A DNA stretch of 64,000 bases from a virus: IMG/VR virus record IMGVR_UViG_3300044796_000658, positions 1-64,000 of that record; one strand, 5' to 3'. The notes beneath the pieces were generated by a model. The model saw nothing but the letters and a program-made list of their open reading frames with translations. It did not search any database and was not told the DNA's origin. How positions within the stretch are numbered: position 1 is the stretch's first letter; each line of letters starts with the position of its first letter. Positions 26,308 through 33,764 of the stretch are shown here, in pieces. Both the position numbers and the translations under genes were made by a program.

Positions 26308-26562
26308 ATGAACACACTTAAAGAAATGCGAGAAAAAATTCTCGATGAAATGGAGAATATTCCACGACGACCACAAGAAACTCAAAGTCCATTAAGAGAA
26401 CTTTATTGGTCAAAGATGATGCACAATCGTGGAAAAAATGGGGCCAATCTGTCTCATTTTGAAATTTTCAAAGAATGCTTAACTGAATTACAAGCACGGT
26501 ATCCAAACTTAAATTTTAAATACAATACAGACTTTTTTAACCATCCGGGGAATAGATATTAA
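26308..26562 (+). CDS. Small unrecognised helical protein
   Basis: 84 residues, charged, with a helical first half (LKEMREKILDEMENI). GAGGAGAG lies just before the ATG, a strong ribosome site, with TATATA 30 bases upstream, so expression is well supported. Function unknown. A perfect hairpin and a tRNA-like gene follow. Confidence 0.55.
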   Translation: MNTLKEMREKILDEMENIPRRPQETQSPLRELYWSKMMHNRGKNGANLSHFEIFKECLTELQARYPNLNFKYNTDFFNHPGNRY

Positions 26563-26567
26563 AAGAA

Positions 26568-26591
26568 GCAAGCCTTCAATTGAAGGCTTGC
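26568..26591. terminator. Perfect hairpin between the small gene and the tRNA
   Basis: GCAAGCCTTCA-at-TGAAGGCTTGC, an 11-bp stem with a 2-base loop. The minus-strand side is followed by TTCTTTTAAT, so it could terminate the converging minus-strand genes. On the plus side there is no T-tract; it may act as an RNA processing signal before the tRNA. Confidence 0.5.
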
Positions 26592-26600
26592 CAAATGATA

Positions 26601-26712
26601 GGAAAGTTGGCTGAGAGGTTTAAGGCTCTCGACTGAAAATCGAGCGATCCAACGGGGTGTGTCTGATAACTTGCCCCCAGTAGATTCGTGGGTTCGAATC
26701 CCGCACTTTCCG
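26601..26712 (+). tRNA. Unusual class II-type tRNA with anticodon GAA
   Basis: The acceptor stem GGAAAGT/ACTTTCC pairs perfectly. The D-arm is GCT-GAGAGGTTTAA-GGC, with the 3-bp stem typical of Ser/Leu tRNAs. The anticodon arm is CTCGA-CTGAAAA-TCGAG, giving anticodon GAA (Phe) at 26635-26637. The T-arm is GTGGG-TTCGAAT-CCCGC. The variable region spans 43 bases (26645-26687) with inner GGGG/CCCC pairing, far longer than the usual 4-5 bases of tRNA-Phe and longer than Ser arms. The discriminator is G and no CCA is encoded. It could be a Ser-type tRNA with a shifted anticodon loop, a tRNA with an insertion, or a non-functional relic. Confidence 0.7.
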
Positions 26713-26768
26713 TTTACATATTATATATTAGCGATATTTGAATTTTATTTTTCAAAATATTAATCTAT

Positions 26769-26933
26769 TTAAATCACAACTTCGGTAGGTGCCCAATCCA
26801 ATTTCGGCAGTTCTGTTTCCAATAAACGTTGAGCGAGTTTTTCAATTCGCTCAACTTCTTCTGTTTTGTTTTTGACTTTTTTTGATTCCAACCATATTTC
26901 CTTGATCATCAATCTTTCGTATTCGTCAAGCAT
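26769..26933 (-). CDS. Small unrecognised protein
   Basis: 54 residues, helical and charged (EYERLMIKEIWLESKKVKNK). The start ATG comes one base after the stop of the upstream gene (TGATATG), which argues for translational coupling and against the longer frame from 27038. Function unknown. Confidence 0.5.
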   Translation of the reverse strand: MLDEYERLMIKEIWLESKKVKNKTEEVERIEKLAQRLLETELPKLDWAPTEVVI

Positions 26934-26934
26934 A

Positions 26935-27483
26935 TCATCTCTCGATAAAGTTCGGATTGTAGAGATATTTTTTCTGCAATTTGTTATAAACGTATTTGTA
27001 AACCTTGGGAGCATCTGCCGTACTGCCTTGCCATACATCTTGATGGAATGGACTTAATCTATGACCCAGAATTTCTGCTTGCGGAACTTCGCCTTTGGCG
27101 GCATGTGCATTGGCATACAAATCCGGTGACGAAGGACGAGATATTGGTTTAGGGGGCGTATAAACAGGTCGTTGTGCCGGTTGGGGGACTCTGTTACTCT
27201 TGCTGTTGGATACAGTGGTTTTGAGATACTGATCAATACCATCAAGCATAATGGCAGAAACGGCTTGTGGTGTTAATTGCCCTCGTCCTGATTTTTCTTT
27301 GATTGTAGCTTGAACCATATTCCACCAAGAATCACCCAATGTAGGACTGGCTAATACCTTATTGACCTTCTCTTTATCATGCGGACTCATTATTTGATGA
27401 GCCTGCATGGCCAAGTTTTCAACACCTTGATTATCTTCGTGTAAAGTAATAGATTTCTTAAAGTAAAATTCTTGCCATTTCAT
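26935..27483 (-). CDS. Unrecognised protein with targeting-like N-terminus
   Basis: 182 residues beginning MKWQEFYFKKSITLHEDN, with an LHE-D site. Residues 20-95 are helical (MQAHQIMSPHDKEKVNKVLA). A Pro-rich linker (RPVYTPPKPISRPSSP) precedes a short C-terminal domain. It may be an internal head protein by its N-terminus, but this is inferred. It is coupled to the 54-residue gene that follows. Confidence 0.5.
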   Translation of the reverse strand: MKWQEFYFKKSITLHEDNQGVENLAMQAHQIMSPHDKEKVNKVLASPTLGDSWWNMVQATIKEKSGRGQLTPQAVSAIMLDGIDQYLKTTVSNSKSNRVPQPAQRPVYTPPKPISRPSSPDLYANAHAAKGEVPQAEILGHRLSPFHQDVWQGSTADAPKVYKYVYNKLQKKYLYNPNFIER

Positions 27484-27513
27484 ATGCTGGTATTTACCTA
27501 TGAAGATAGAAAA

Positions 27514-28164
27514 TCAATAAGCTTTAAATTTTTCATTGATTTTTTCTATCGCTTCTACTGGATCGGCATGAGACAGAATTGGTCTACCGACAACAAAATA
27601 ATCGGCATTAATATCAACATCCGCCAAACGCTTTTGATCGTCAAATGCTACTTTACCAAACGGACGGAAGCCGGGACAAATCGCTTTTAGGTCTAATGCT
27701 TTGTATATATCGCATTCACGACCAGCGCAGACCACAGTGGTAATACCAATTTCACGGAATGTTTCTGTAAATCTCTGTACTGGATAACCACGGTAGATAG
27801 TTCTCACAGAATCATCGTCGAGGCTCGTCAGTGTCGTTACAGCGGCAATGGTGGTCTTTCTACCCGAAACAGCATTGAGAGCGTGTTTGAGCATATCGGC
27901 CCCGCCACTAGCGTGTACTGTGATAATACTGGCACCGGCTTTGGATAATCTTGATGCAGCGTTGAAAACCGTACCGGGCGTGTCGTGAAGTTTAGGATCG
28001 GCAAAAACTTCGCCGTAATTGCGTAATTCTTTAATGACCTGAACGCCGTATTCCAGCAATAGATCATTAACTTTAAATCCCCACACTTTACCAGAAAACA
28101 TTTTGGCAAAACCAATGGCTGTTTCCATTGGCATATCATCCAATGCGACAATTAACTGTTTCAT
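27514..28164 (-). CDS. pyrF: Orotidine 5'-phosphate decarboxylase
   Basis: 216 residues, a single-domain TIM barrel. It converts orotidine monophosphate to UMP, the last step of de novo pyrimidine synthesis. Visible motifs are IVALDD at the start, GFKVNDLLL (catalytic Lys), the family signature FADPKLHDTPGT (Asp-x-Lys-x-x-Asp), and VVGRPI near residue 192 for phosphate binding. Length and motifs indicate an intact enzyme. Phages seldom carry this gene. With CTP synthase and ribonucleotide reductase in the same window, it points to a pyrimidine supply role during infection. Confidence 0.9.
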   Translation of the reverse strand: MKQLIVALDDMPMETAIGFAKMFSGKVWGFKVNDLLLEYGVQVIKELRNYGEVFADPKLHDTPGTVFNAASRLSKAGASIITVHASGGADMLKHALNAVSGRKTTIAAVTTLTSLDDDSVRTIYRGYPVQRFTETFREIGITTVVCAGRECDIYKALDLKAICPGFRPFGKVAFDDQKRLADVDINADYFVVGRPILSHADPVEAIEKINEKFKAY

Positions 28165-28231
28165 GAGAATCCCGCTATACTAAGGAGGATTGTACTATAA
28201 TCCAAAAAGTATAGGAAATAAAGGCCAATTA

Positions 28232-28450
28232 ATGTTTGTATACTCTCGTATGATTGACAACAATGTTTGTCAATATTACCACAACAGTGTCAAAAGATCA
28301 GCTATCTATTTTTTTGGTGATAATTGGCAAATGCGATTACTAGACAAAAATAGAGTCATAGAAACAATCGAAGAATGTTCCCATGACTCTATGCATGCTA
28401 ATATTGAAACTATGAAAAGATGGATTATCTTAGGTGAAATTAGTCGCTAA
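28232..28450 (+). CDS. Small unrecognised protein
   Basis: About 72 residues (MFVYSRMIDNNVCQYYHNS at the start). The frame extends upstream to a TTG at 28190 next to AGGAGG, but the spacing there is too short, so ATG 28232 after AAAGG is preferred. It overlaps the converging glycosyltransferase by 11 bases. Function unknown. Confidence 0.4.
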   Translation: MFVYSRMIDNNVCQYYHNSVKRSAIYFFGDNWQMRLLDKNRVIETIEECSHDSMHANIETMKRWIILGEISR

Positions 28451-29240
28451 TCTTAGTTAACAGGGTTTCAAAACATTTTTCCCAATCGCCCTTGATCAAT
28501 CTAGTTGTCGGATACCACAAACCATCCCATCTCGCATCTGGCTCATCCGGCCCTAATAGTACATACGTCCGTTTACCCATAGCACCCGCTAAATGAACCG
28601 CACCCGTATCCACAGATACTACATAATCCAGCGAATTGATCAATTTAGCAGTATCGTACCAGTCAGTGATCGTAACGCCATTGAGAGGAAAATCTTCGGC
28701 ACCTTTAACCAAATCCCAATTATTGATACTTGGCTGAATGTGGAAAAGGTTAACGCCTTTGTCTACAAGTGGCTTAAAGAATTTCAGAGGACAGGATCGT
28801 TGAACATTTCTCGGATGGTCTGGATTGCCTTCCCAAGCAATACCGACATTGATCCCCTTGGGAATTTCCGTCTTTTCCGTCAGAATAATATAAGGTTCCA
28901 ACGGAATTGGTTTATGTAACAAGAAAGGCAGACTTAGAGAACATATGTGGTAATCATTATAAGGCAGCACATCACCGCCTTTTTCCAAAAAGCCATACCC
29001 CAAGTGTTTTACGATACGCTCCATTTCCATCGGTGCGTGCAGCGTAATAGACTTAGGGGTTTGTTCCTTCAAAAAACGCAGGAATCGCAAAAACATAATC
29101 TGATCGCCAATTCCCTGCTCCATGTATACAATAACATCTTTATTGTTAAGATTTTCACCGTACCACCGACGACTATACAAGTAAGTCTTTCGGTAGTACT
29201 CCATTTTTGGTTCGCTAAATCGTTCTATGTAATCACGCAT
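28440..29240 (-). CDS. Family 9 glycosyltransferase-like protein (heptosyltransferase fold)
   Basis: 266 residues. MEQGIGDQIMFLRFLRFL near residue 40 is the N-terminal GT9 motif, NVGIAWEGNPDHPRN lies in the middle, and VDTGAVHLAGAMGKRTYVLL near residue 215 is the nucleotide-sugar binding motif. GT9 enzymes add heptose or related sugars to lipopolysaccharide cores. In a phage it could change the host surface or glycosylate virion proteins. The frame extends to 29351, but ATG 29240 with an AAGAAG site is preferred. It follows the dioxygenase-like gene with a 4-base gap. Confidence 0.75.
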   Translation of the reverse strand: MRDYIERFSEPKMEYYRKTYLYSRRWYGENLNNKDVIVYMEQGIGDQIMFLRFLRFLKEQTPKSITLHAPMEMERIVKHLGYGFLEKGGDVLPYNDYHICSLSLPFLLHKPIPLEPYIILTEKTEIPKGINVGIAWEGNPDHPRNVQRSCPLKFFKPLVDKGVNLFHIQPSINNWDLVKGAEDFPLNGVTITDWYDTAKLINSLDYVVSVDTGAVHLAGAMGKRTYVLLGPDEPDARWDGLWYPTTRLIKGDWEKCFETLLTKISD

Positions 29241-29244
29241 GATA

Positions 29245-29757
29245 TTACTTCTTTTCAATAACGAAATCAAAAGTTCCCATATCGCCCGCTTGATTGATAA
29301 CACGGCTCTTATCAAACCAGTGATCCGTCTCATTGTATTTGTCATCAGCAAAATACAACTGCGTAGTTAAGTTTTTGTAGCTCTTTAGGGAAACCTTGGC
29401 GTGAATGTGCGAACAGCGGAATTCAGTTTCGGAGATTGAGTAATCGCCGGGAATAATCGTATGAAGCGAGTACTTGCCATCTTTATCTGTAATGACCTTA
29501 CCACGGAAGTTAAAGCCATCATTGTCATAAACGCCCGCTGCATCGGCTTGCCAGAAATCCAAGAGGACACCACCTACAGGATCACCGTTAACATCAAGTA
29601 CTCGACCTGACAAATGAAGTGATGGTTGTTCGCAGAGAGTGTTGCGGAAAGGCGCCTTCGCTTTGTAAAACGGCCCTAGAATATCAGCACCAGTAGGAGT
29701 GAGCATTTCGGAAGCCTTTTTGGTAATAAACTTTTGATATTCAAAATTCTGTGTCAT
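29245..29757 (-). CDS. Intradiol ring-cleavage dioxygenase homologue
   Basis: 170 residues with the beta-sandwich pattern of catechol/protocatechuate dioxygenases: GPFYKAKAPFRNTL, then LSGRVLDVNGDPVGGVLLDFWQ (split in two strands), then RGKVITDKDGKYSLHTIIPG. All four ferric-iron ligands appear: Tyr77 (AGVYDND), Tyr106 (PGDYSI), His117 and His119 (CSHIHAKV). It is the size of a single catalytic subunit. Such enzymes open catechol-type rings with oxygen. I know of no phage precedent. It could act on host or plant-derived aromatics, or have been adapted as a virion domain. It is co-directional with the glycosyltransferase. Confidence 0.8.
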   Translation of the reverse strand: MTQNFEYQKFITKKASEMLTPTGADILGPFYKAKAPFRNTLCEQPSLHLSGRVLDVNGDPVGGVLLDFWQADAAGVYDNDGFNFRGKVITDKDGKYSLHTIIPGDYSISETEFRCSHIHAKVSLKSYKNLTTQLYFADDKYNETDHWFDKSRVINQAGDMGTFDFVIEKK

Positions 29758-29774
29758 TGTACTTTATCTTTTCA

Positions 29775-30311
29775 TTAGAAAATAGGGTAATCTCTCTTAG
29801 GCTGAGGTACGTTTCCTTCACCTGTCGTTGTCGTTTCTTGGAATCTCTCACAAATAATCTGTAAGTGGAGAGCACCCCACATTTGGAACTGAGTTAACCT
29901 AGTATCTACTACCACCCAATTTTCACTTAGGTGTGGCGTATGGATTCTGGAGCCACGTTTGGGTTGATGCCCAATCGCTGCTACCACGGCTCGTACATTA
30001 CACTCAAACACCACATCGCCAATCCCATCGATACCGAATTGGGTTGAAGGATTTTGCGGTTCAATTGGTTCGTACATTCCGAAAATTTGAATTGGCACAG
30101 GACTCCACAACTTACTACGATCTTCTACGTAAAGTGGGTCAATGTTTTGTATTTGAATCAGCACTTCGTAATAAAACAAAGGACTGCCATAAGCCATAAT
30201 GAGCTCTTGGTCATAACGATTGAATAGATCGTGAGCCTGATTCATCGGGTCAAATTGGTTAATTGAACCGGTGAGTTGATAGGGAGTGCCATCTGGATTG
30301 CGGATTGCCAT
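29775..30311 (-). CDS. Probable virion neck or tail-completion protein
   Basis: 178 residues, beta rich (YEVLIQIQNIDPLYVEDRSK, then VVFECNVRAVVAAIG). The pattern of a short extended N-terminus and a central barrel recalls T4-like neck/closure proteins, but I could not match it firmly. It lies in the neck-tail region upstream of the gp15-like gene. No targeting sequence is present. Confidence 0.4.
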   Translation of the reverse strand: MAIRNPDGTPYQLTGSINQFDPMNQAHDLFNRYDQELIMAYGSPLFYYEVLIQIQNIDPLYVEDRSKLWSPVPIQIFGMYEPIEPQNPSTQFGIDGIGDVVFECNVRAVVAAIGHQPKRGSRIHTPHLSENWVVVDTRLTQFQMWGALHLQIICERFQETTTTGEGNVPQPKRDYPIF

Positions 30312-30326
30312 ACTATATTTATCGTT

Positions 30327-30704
30327 ATGAAGAAATATTCAACAATCACAATGATCAATAAAAACACGGAGTTAGTTGCCGAAAGACCTATCCTGCGTCC
30401 CTATTTGAATAATGGAAAATTAAGCTTTGAATTTGCTGATAATAATGACTTGGAAAAATTAGGCAAATATCTTTCCGAATATTACAATAAACCTGACTTT
30501 AATCCAAAATTAGTACCACCGTTAAGTTTGTTTTACAAAACTTACGAAGAGGGTCAACTTGAAACAATGTGGATTATCAAAGGTGCTCAGTTAATTGATC
30601 TCATTTTTGATGCAGTAGACTTCACAGAATTGCCAACTCTTGAACTCGTATTTTCATTCTCAGATTACACATTTAGAAATGTCTACCTAGAACATATCGT
30701 CTAA
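30327..30704 (+). CDS. Unrecognised small protein
   Basis: 125 residues from ATG 30327 (MKKYSTITMINKN); the longer frame from 30276 overlaps the divergent gene and is not favoured. It is a mixed alpha/beta protein with an acidic centre. It ends one base before the converging gene at 30705. Function unknown. Confidence 0.45.
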   Translation: MKKYSTITMINKNTELVAERPILRPYLNNGKLSFEFADNNDLEKLGKYLSEYYNKPDFNPKLVPPLSLFYKTYEEGQLETMWIIKGAQLIDLIFDAVDFTELPTLELVFSFSDYTFRNVYLEHIV

Positions 30705-31103
30705 TTACTTGGCACCCAATACAGGTGTAATCTTAATTCTTTGACCCGAAGAACCATCTAACATTACCGGAGCGTTAGGAAATCTTTCGGCAAGCAAAAC
30801 AGTTGTACCAGCATTGTCGGTAATCATATAACCGTAAGTGATAACTGCGCTGTTGAATGTCCAAATCTGTTCAGCAAAAACCGCCGTATAATTACCAGTC
30901 AAGTCGTCAATGACGTAATCCCAATCACTAGGGGATAGCAATTTCGTTGTGTAATCCGGATGAATAACTTCTTGATATATGCCTGAATTATCAGTCTTAC
31001 TTGGCGTATGATCGTTAGAATAAAGCTTCAATCGCAAAATCTGATTTTGCGTCATTGTGCCTAAAATGAAAAGCTGGCCGTTTAATAATGTGGTGAAACT
31101 CAT
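30705..31103 (-). CDS. Probable virion structural protein
   Basis: 132 residues, beta rich. The C-terminal half (YGYMITDNAGTTVLLAERFP, then GQRIKITPVL) resembles a small beta-sandwich repeat common in tail or fibre proteins of myoviruses. The context of neck and tail genes supports a structural role, but the exact part is unknown. Confidence 0.45.
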   Translation of the reverse strand: MSFTTLLNGQLFILGTMTQNQILRLKLYSNDHTPSKTDNSGIYQEVIHPDYTTKLLSPSDWDYVIDDLTGNYTAVFAEQIWTFNSAVITYGYMITDNAGTTVLLAERFPNAPVMLDGSSGQRIKITPVLGAK

Positions 31104-31165
31104 ATTTGATATATAGTTAATCGAAAAATTAACGTCTAACGTCTCAATAAGAAAAGGAGGTTAAT

Positions 31166-31705
31166 TTGACAATCAAAAAAAAAGATGGAACGGATTTTCG
31201 CCTCCAAGGGCCAAATCCCATCATGACAGAACAAGAGTTGTGGGACAAATACACTTTGCACAACTTTGCGAGTGACGAAGAGTTCATTCACGCAGCGCCA
31301 ACACTTCCAACATTTGAAAGTTTGGATGATGTTCAAACCGAAGAAATTGAAGTATCCGTTAAAGAAACTCCTGTACCACCACAACCACCTAAAAAGAAGC
31401 ACCCCGACAAAAATACTATTCGTGTTTTGTGTTTGCCAGCAACCTTCCAGCAAACCATAGATCCTGTTTATGGTGAAACAAAAAGCACGCTTATGTACGG
31501 ACGACAATTTGCTTTTGATTGCGAGGTCGAAGATACCAACGACATAACCTGTCGCCTAAAAACGAACCTTATGATGGTGGAAAAACAAAGCATCATATTC
31601 TTTCCAAAAGAAAGACGTTGGTGGAAAGTTGCTTCGGCAGAAAAGAATAAAGATGTTCTTATATTGAATTGTTTGTTATCCGACATTCAACCATCGTTTA
31701 CCTAA
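31166..31705 (+). CDS. Unrecognised tail-region protein
   Basis: 179 residues from a TTG start, chosen because AGGAGG lies 5 bases upstream. The first 85 residues are polar and end in a Pro-rich stretch (PVPPQPPKKKHP). Residues 90-179 form a beta domain with CEVEDTNDITCRLKTNLMMV and FFPKERRWWKV. It lies near the gp15-like gene, so a tail role is likely but not shown. Confidence 0.45.
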   Translation: MTIKKKDGTDFRLQGPNPIMTEQELWDKYTLHNFASDEEFIHAAPTLPTFESLDDVQTEEIEVSVKETPVPPQPPKKKHPDKNTIRVLCLPATFQQTIDPVYGETKSTLMYGRQFAFDCEVEDTNDITCRLKTNLMMVEKQSIIFFPKERRWWKVASAEKNKDVLILNCLLSDIQPSFT

Positions 31706-31955
31706 CTTCATTGGTCAGTTGTAGGCTAATACCGTGCTTTTCAAATTCTTCACGGCAATCATCATACGCTTTTAGATAACCTGCTTCATAAACATCAATC
31801 ATCATTTGAACGAAATTGCGAAAATCGGTTTCTGTAATAATTTGATGCGCAGTTCGCTCTAAAATATCATTATGATTTTCTGCTTTCTCGGTACCCATGA
31901 ACTTAACTGTATATTCTTTGATAGCTACCAAATAGCGGTTCGGCGTTTGAAACAA
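31698..31955 (-). CDS. Small unrecognised protein
   Basis: 85 residues, mainly helical (DFRNFVQMMIDVYEAGYLKA). It follows the 190-residue gene with an 8-base gap and is probably coupled to it. Its end overlaps the converging gene by 8 bases. Function unknown. Confidence 0.45.
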   Translation of the reverse strand: MFQTPNRYLVAIKEYTVKFMGTEKAENHNDILERTAHQIITETDFRNFVQMMIDVYEAGYLKAYDDCREEFEKHGISLQLTNEVR

Positions 31956-31963
31956 GGTTCACC

Positions 31964-32536
31964 TCACAAAATTTTGTATTTTTTCTTGGGCCTGAAAACG
32001 ATTTTGCCCGACTCAACCAACCAACTCATTCTCTCATAAATATTGTCTGGTCTGGTTTTTAACTCTTCTGCATTATTGGATATATACTCGTTAAATACAT
32101 TCACCTTTGATTGATCTTCATTATTCATAGGTCGGACAACCGCTGTTCTTTTGACCACTAACAACATAGCAATAGGGTCGTGTTTCTTAACCTTTAAATC
32201 GGTTTTTGCGAACCATAATCTCAACCCACCTATCCACCAATCGGTCTGAAATCCGGTTGGCATAACCACTGGTGCTTGGCCCGTAATTGCCAAGGGGTGT
32301 GTTACCAAAACTAAATTCGTATCATCCGGAGTCAACAATTCGGCCTTAATATTTAATTCATAAATACCCGGAAAGATTTCGGTCGGATTCCATTCTTCGC
32401 CCGGAAACAACAACTCATACGCCGATGAAGCCATATCCCTGTAGCAGCCGTGAAGATACGGTTGTTGTTCGCCGCCTTTCAAATTAGGCGTACTAATTTG
32501 AAAGGGGCGTATCCAATCTTGGCTAAACTTGATCAT
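31964..32536 (-). CDS. Unrecognised tail-region protein
   Basis: 190 residues. The N-terminal part (FSQDWIRPFQISTPNLKGG) leads into a beta-rich domain (IYELNIKAELLTPDDTNLVL) and a basic C-terminus (VFRPKKKYKIL). It diverges from the gp15-like gene 21 bases away. It is possibly a minor tail or head-closure protein. Confidence 0.45.
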   Translation of the reverse strand: MIKFSQDWIRPFQISTPNLKGGEQQPYLHGCYRDMASSAYELLFPGEEWNPTEIFPGIYELNIKAELLTPDDTNLVLVTHPLAITGQAPVVMPTGFQTDWWIGGLRLWFAKTDLKVKKHDPIAMLLVVKRTAVVRPMNNEDQSKVNVFNEYISNNAEELKTRPDNIYERMSWLVESGKIVFRPKKKYKIL

Positions 32537-32557
32537 GTATACCTAAATAGGAGTTAT

Positions 32558-33532
32558 ATGTCGGATAAATTTCTCAATGACTGTGCCGAACCTAATCCAA
32601 TAGATCCAAGACTGGATATTGATCCTGTTAATCCCGATTGTCCAGATTGCGACCGGGAGCCAAGCCAAAAAGACGTTCCCCTTCTTCAAGATAACCGACA
32701 TAACAAAACCGGCCTTGGCAGAGCGGCCAATTGCGATCCTATGCAATCTGGTCATATTGTTGACGACTTCAAGCAAGACCCAAAAAGACTCCAAGAACCT
32801 TGGATGGCTTCTTATATTCCACGTTATAGCAAAGCTAAGCGTGGTTGTGATGAAGCTGTTAAAGATTTATTTGAAGACATTGTGGTTATTGACGAGCAAG
32901 GTAGTGCACATAAAGTTCCGATTATATGGGCAACACAAGAGCGGGCAGTAGCAGCAATCATTCAGCCAAACGTTCGAAAAGACGATAGTACGGTAGTGGA
33001 TCGCATACGTTTACCTATGCTGGCAATCTATGATAGCGACTTTTCTATCAATAACGACAGATACATTTATCACGGTGCCGTTGACTATCTTCGCAATCGC
33101 CGTGCCGATGGTAAACCGGGCCTAACAACTCAAGAAGAACGACCACGTGATACCATCTTTGGTGTAACCCGTGGTTTGCCAGTGGACATTGGATATACGC
33201 TGTTTGCGTGGACTCTTTACAAAGAGGATATGAACCAGATCCTAGAGCAAATTGTATTAAAATTTTCACCGATAGCATACATAAAAGTGCAAGGCGTATA
33301 TTGGGAGACAATCGTTAAGCTTGAGTCGATAGCCAACAATGAAAACTTGGAACCCGGCGGAAATAATCTCCGTGTTATCAAGTGGCAATTCAACTTGCGT
33401 GCCGAAACGTTTATTCCACAACCGATTGTTCGTAAGAAGTCAGTTCTTCAAACGAGAATCAATGTGGTAGACGATATCGACGACAAGGAAATTACCGGCA
33501 TCATTGCCAGACTTGAAACTTCGGCGGAATGA
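32558..33532 (+). CDS. 15: Tail sheath stabiliser/completion protein (T4 gp15-like)
   Basis: 324 residues from ATG 32558 with a TAGGAG site; the longer frame from 32450 is not favoured. The order of segments follows T4 gp15: VPIIWATQERAVAAI, then RIRLPMLAIYDSDF, then GYTLFAWTLYKEDMNQILEQ (T4 has a similar YEDDMFQIVEQI), then the closing NNLRVIKWQFNLRAETFIPQ. gp15 caps the tail and joins it to the head. The first 60 residues are Pro, Asp and Cys rich and unlike T4. It is followed by the sheath and tube genes, matching the T4 order. Confidence 0.75.
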   Translation: MSDKFLNDCAEPNPIDPRLDIDPVNPDCPDCDREPSQKDVPLLQDNRHNKTGLGRAANCDPMQSGHIVDDFKQDPKRLQEPWMASYIPRYSKAKRGCDEAVKDLFEDIVVIDEQGSAHKVPIIWATQERAVAAIIQPNVRKDDSTVVDRIRLPMLAIYDSDFSINNDRYIYHGAVDYLRNRRADGKPGLTTQEERPRDTIFGVTRGLPVDIGYTLFAWTLYKEDMNQILEQIVLKFSPIAYIKVQGVYWETIVKLESIANNENLEPGGNNLRVIKWQFNLRAETFIPQPIVRKKSVLQTRINVVDDIDDKEITGIIARLETSAE

Positions 33533-33542
33533 AAAAACAGAC

Positions 33543-33746
33543 ATGATTGAAATTACAAATACGCAAATGGGTCCGATACAAATTGTGGTTCGCTCAAAAC
33601 GAAAGTTAAGGGCATTCACAACAATGACCATCCCTGGCCGTGGGTCGAGTAAAAATAAAGTTTACATCGAGGATGAGTCGGTCACTGATTATATACAGTT
33701 AGTGGAAAAACACGGCCTAATTTCCACAAGGCGAATTACAGAGTAA
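33543..33746 (+). CDS. Small protein before the tail sheath gene
   Basis: 67 residues from ATG 33543, which follows the gp15-like stop; an in-frame ATG at 33504 would overlap that gene. It is a beta-rich, basic protein (MGPIQIVVRSKRKLRAF, then VTDYIQLVEKHGLI). The position between gp15 and gp18 suggests a small tail component. No family was recognised. Confidence 0.5.
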   Translation: MIEITNTQMGPIQIVVRSKRKLRAFTTMTIPGRGSSKNKVYIEDESVTDYIQLVEKHGLISTRRITE

Positions 33747-33764
33747 AGTAGGGAGATCTAAACA

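Noticed and set aside
26601-26712. Group I intron in the tRNA
   Set aside because: The extra length is only about 40 bases, too short for a group I intron, and it lies in the variable region and not in the anticodon loop.
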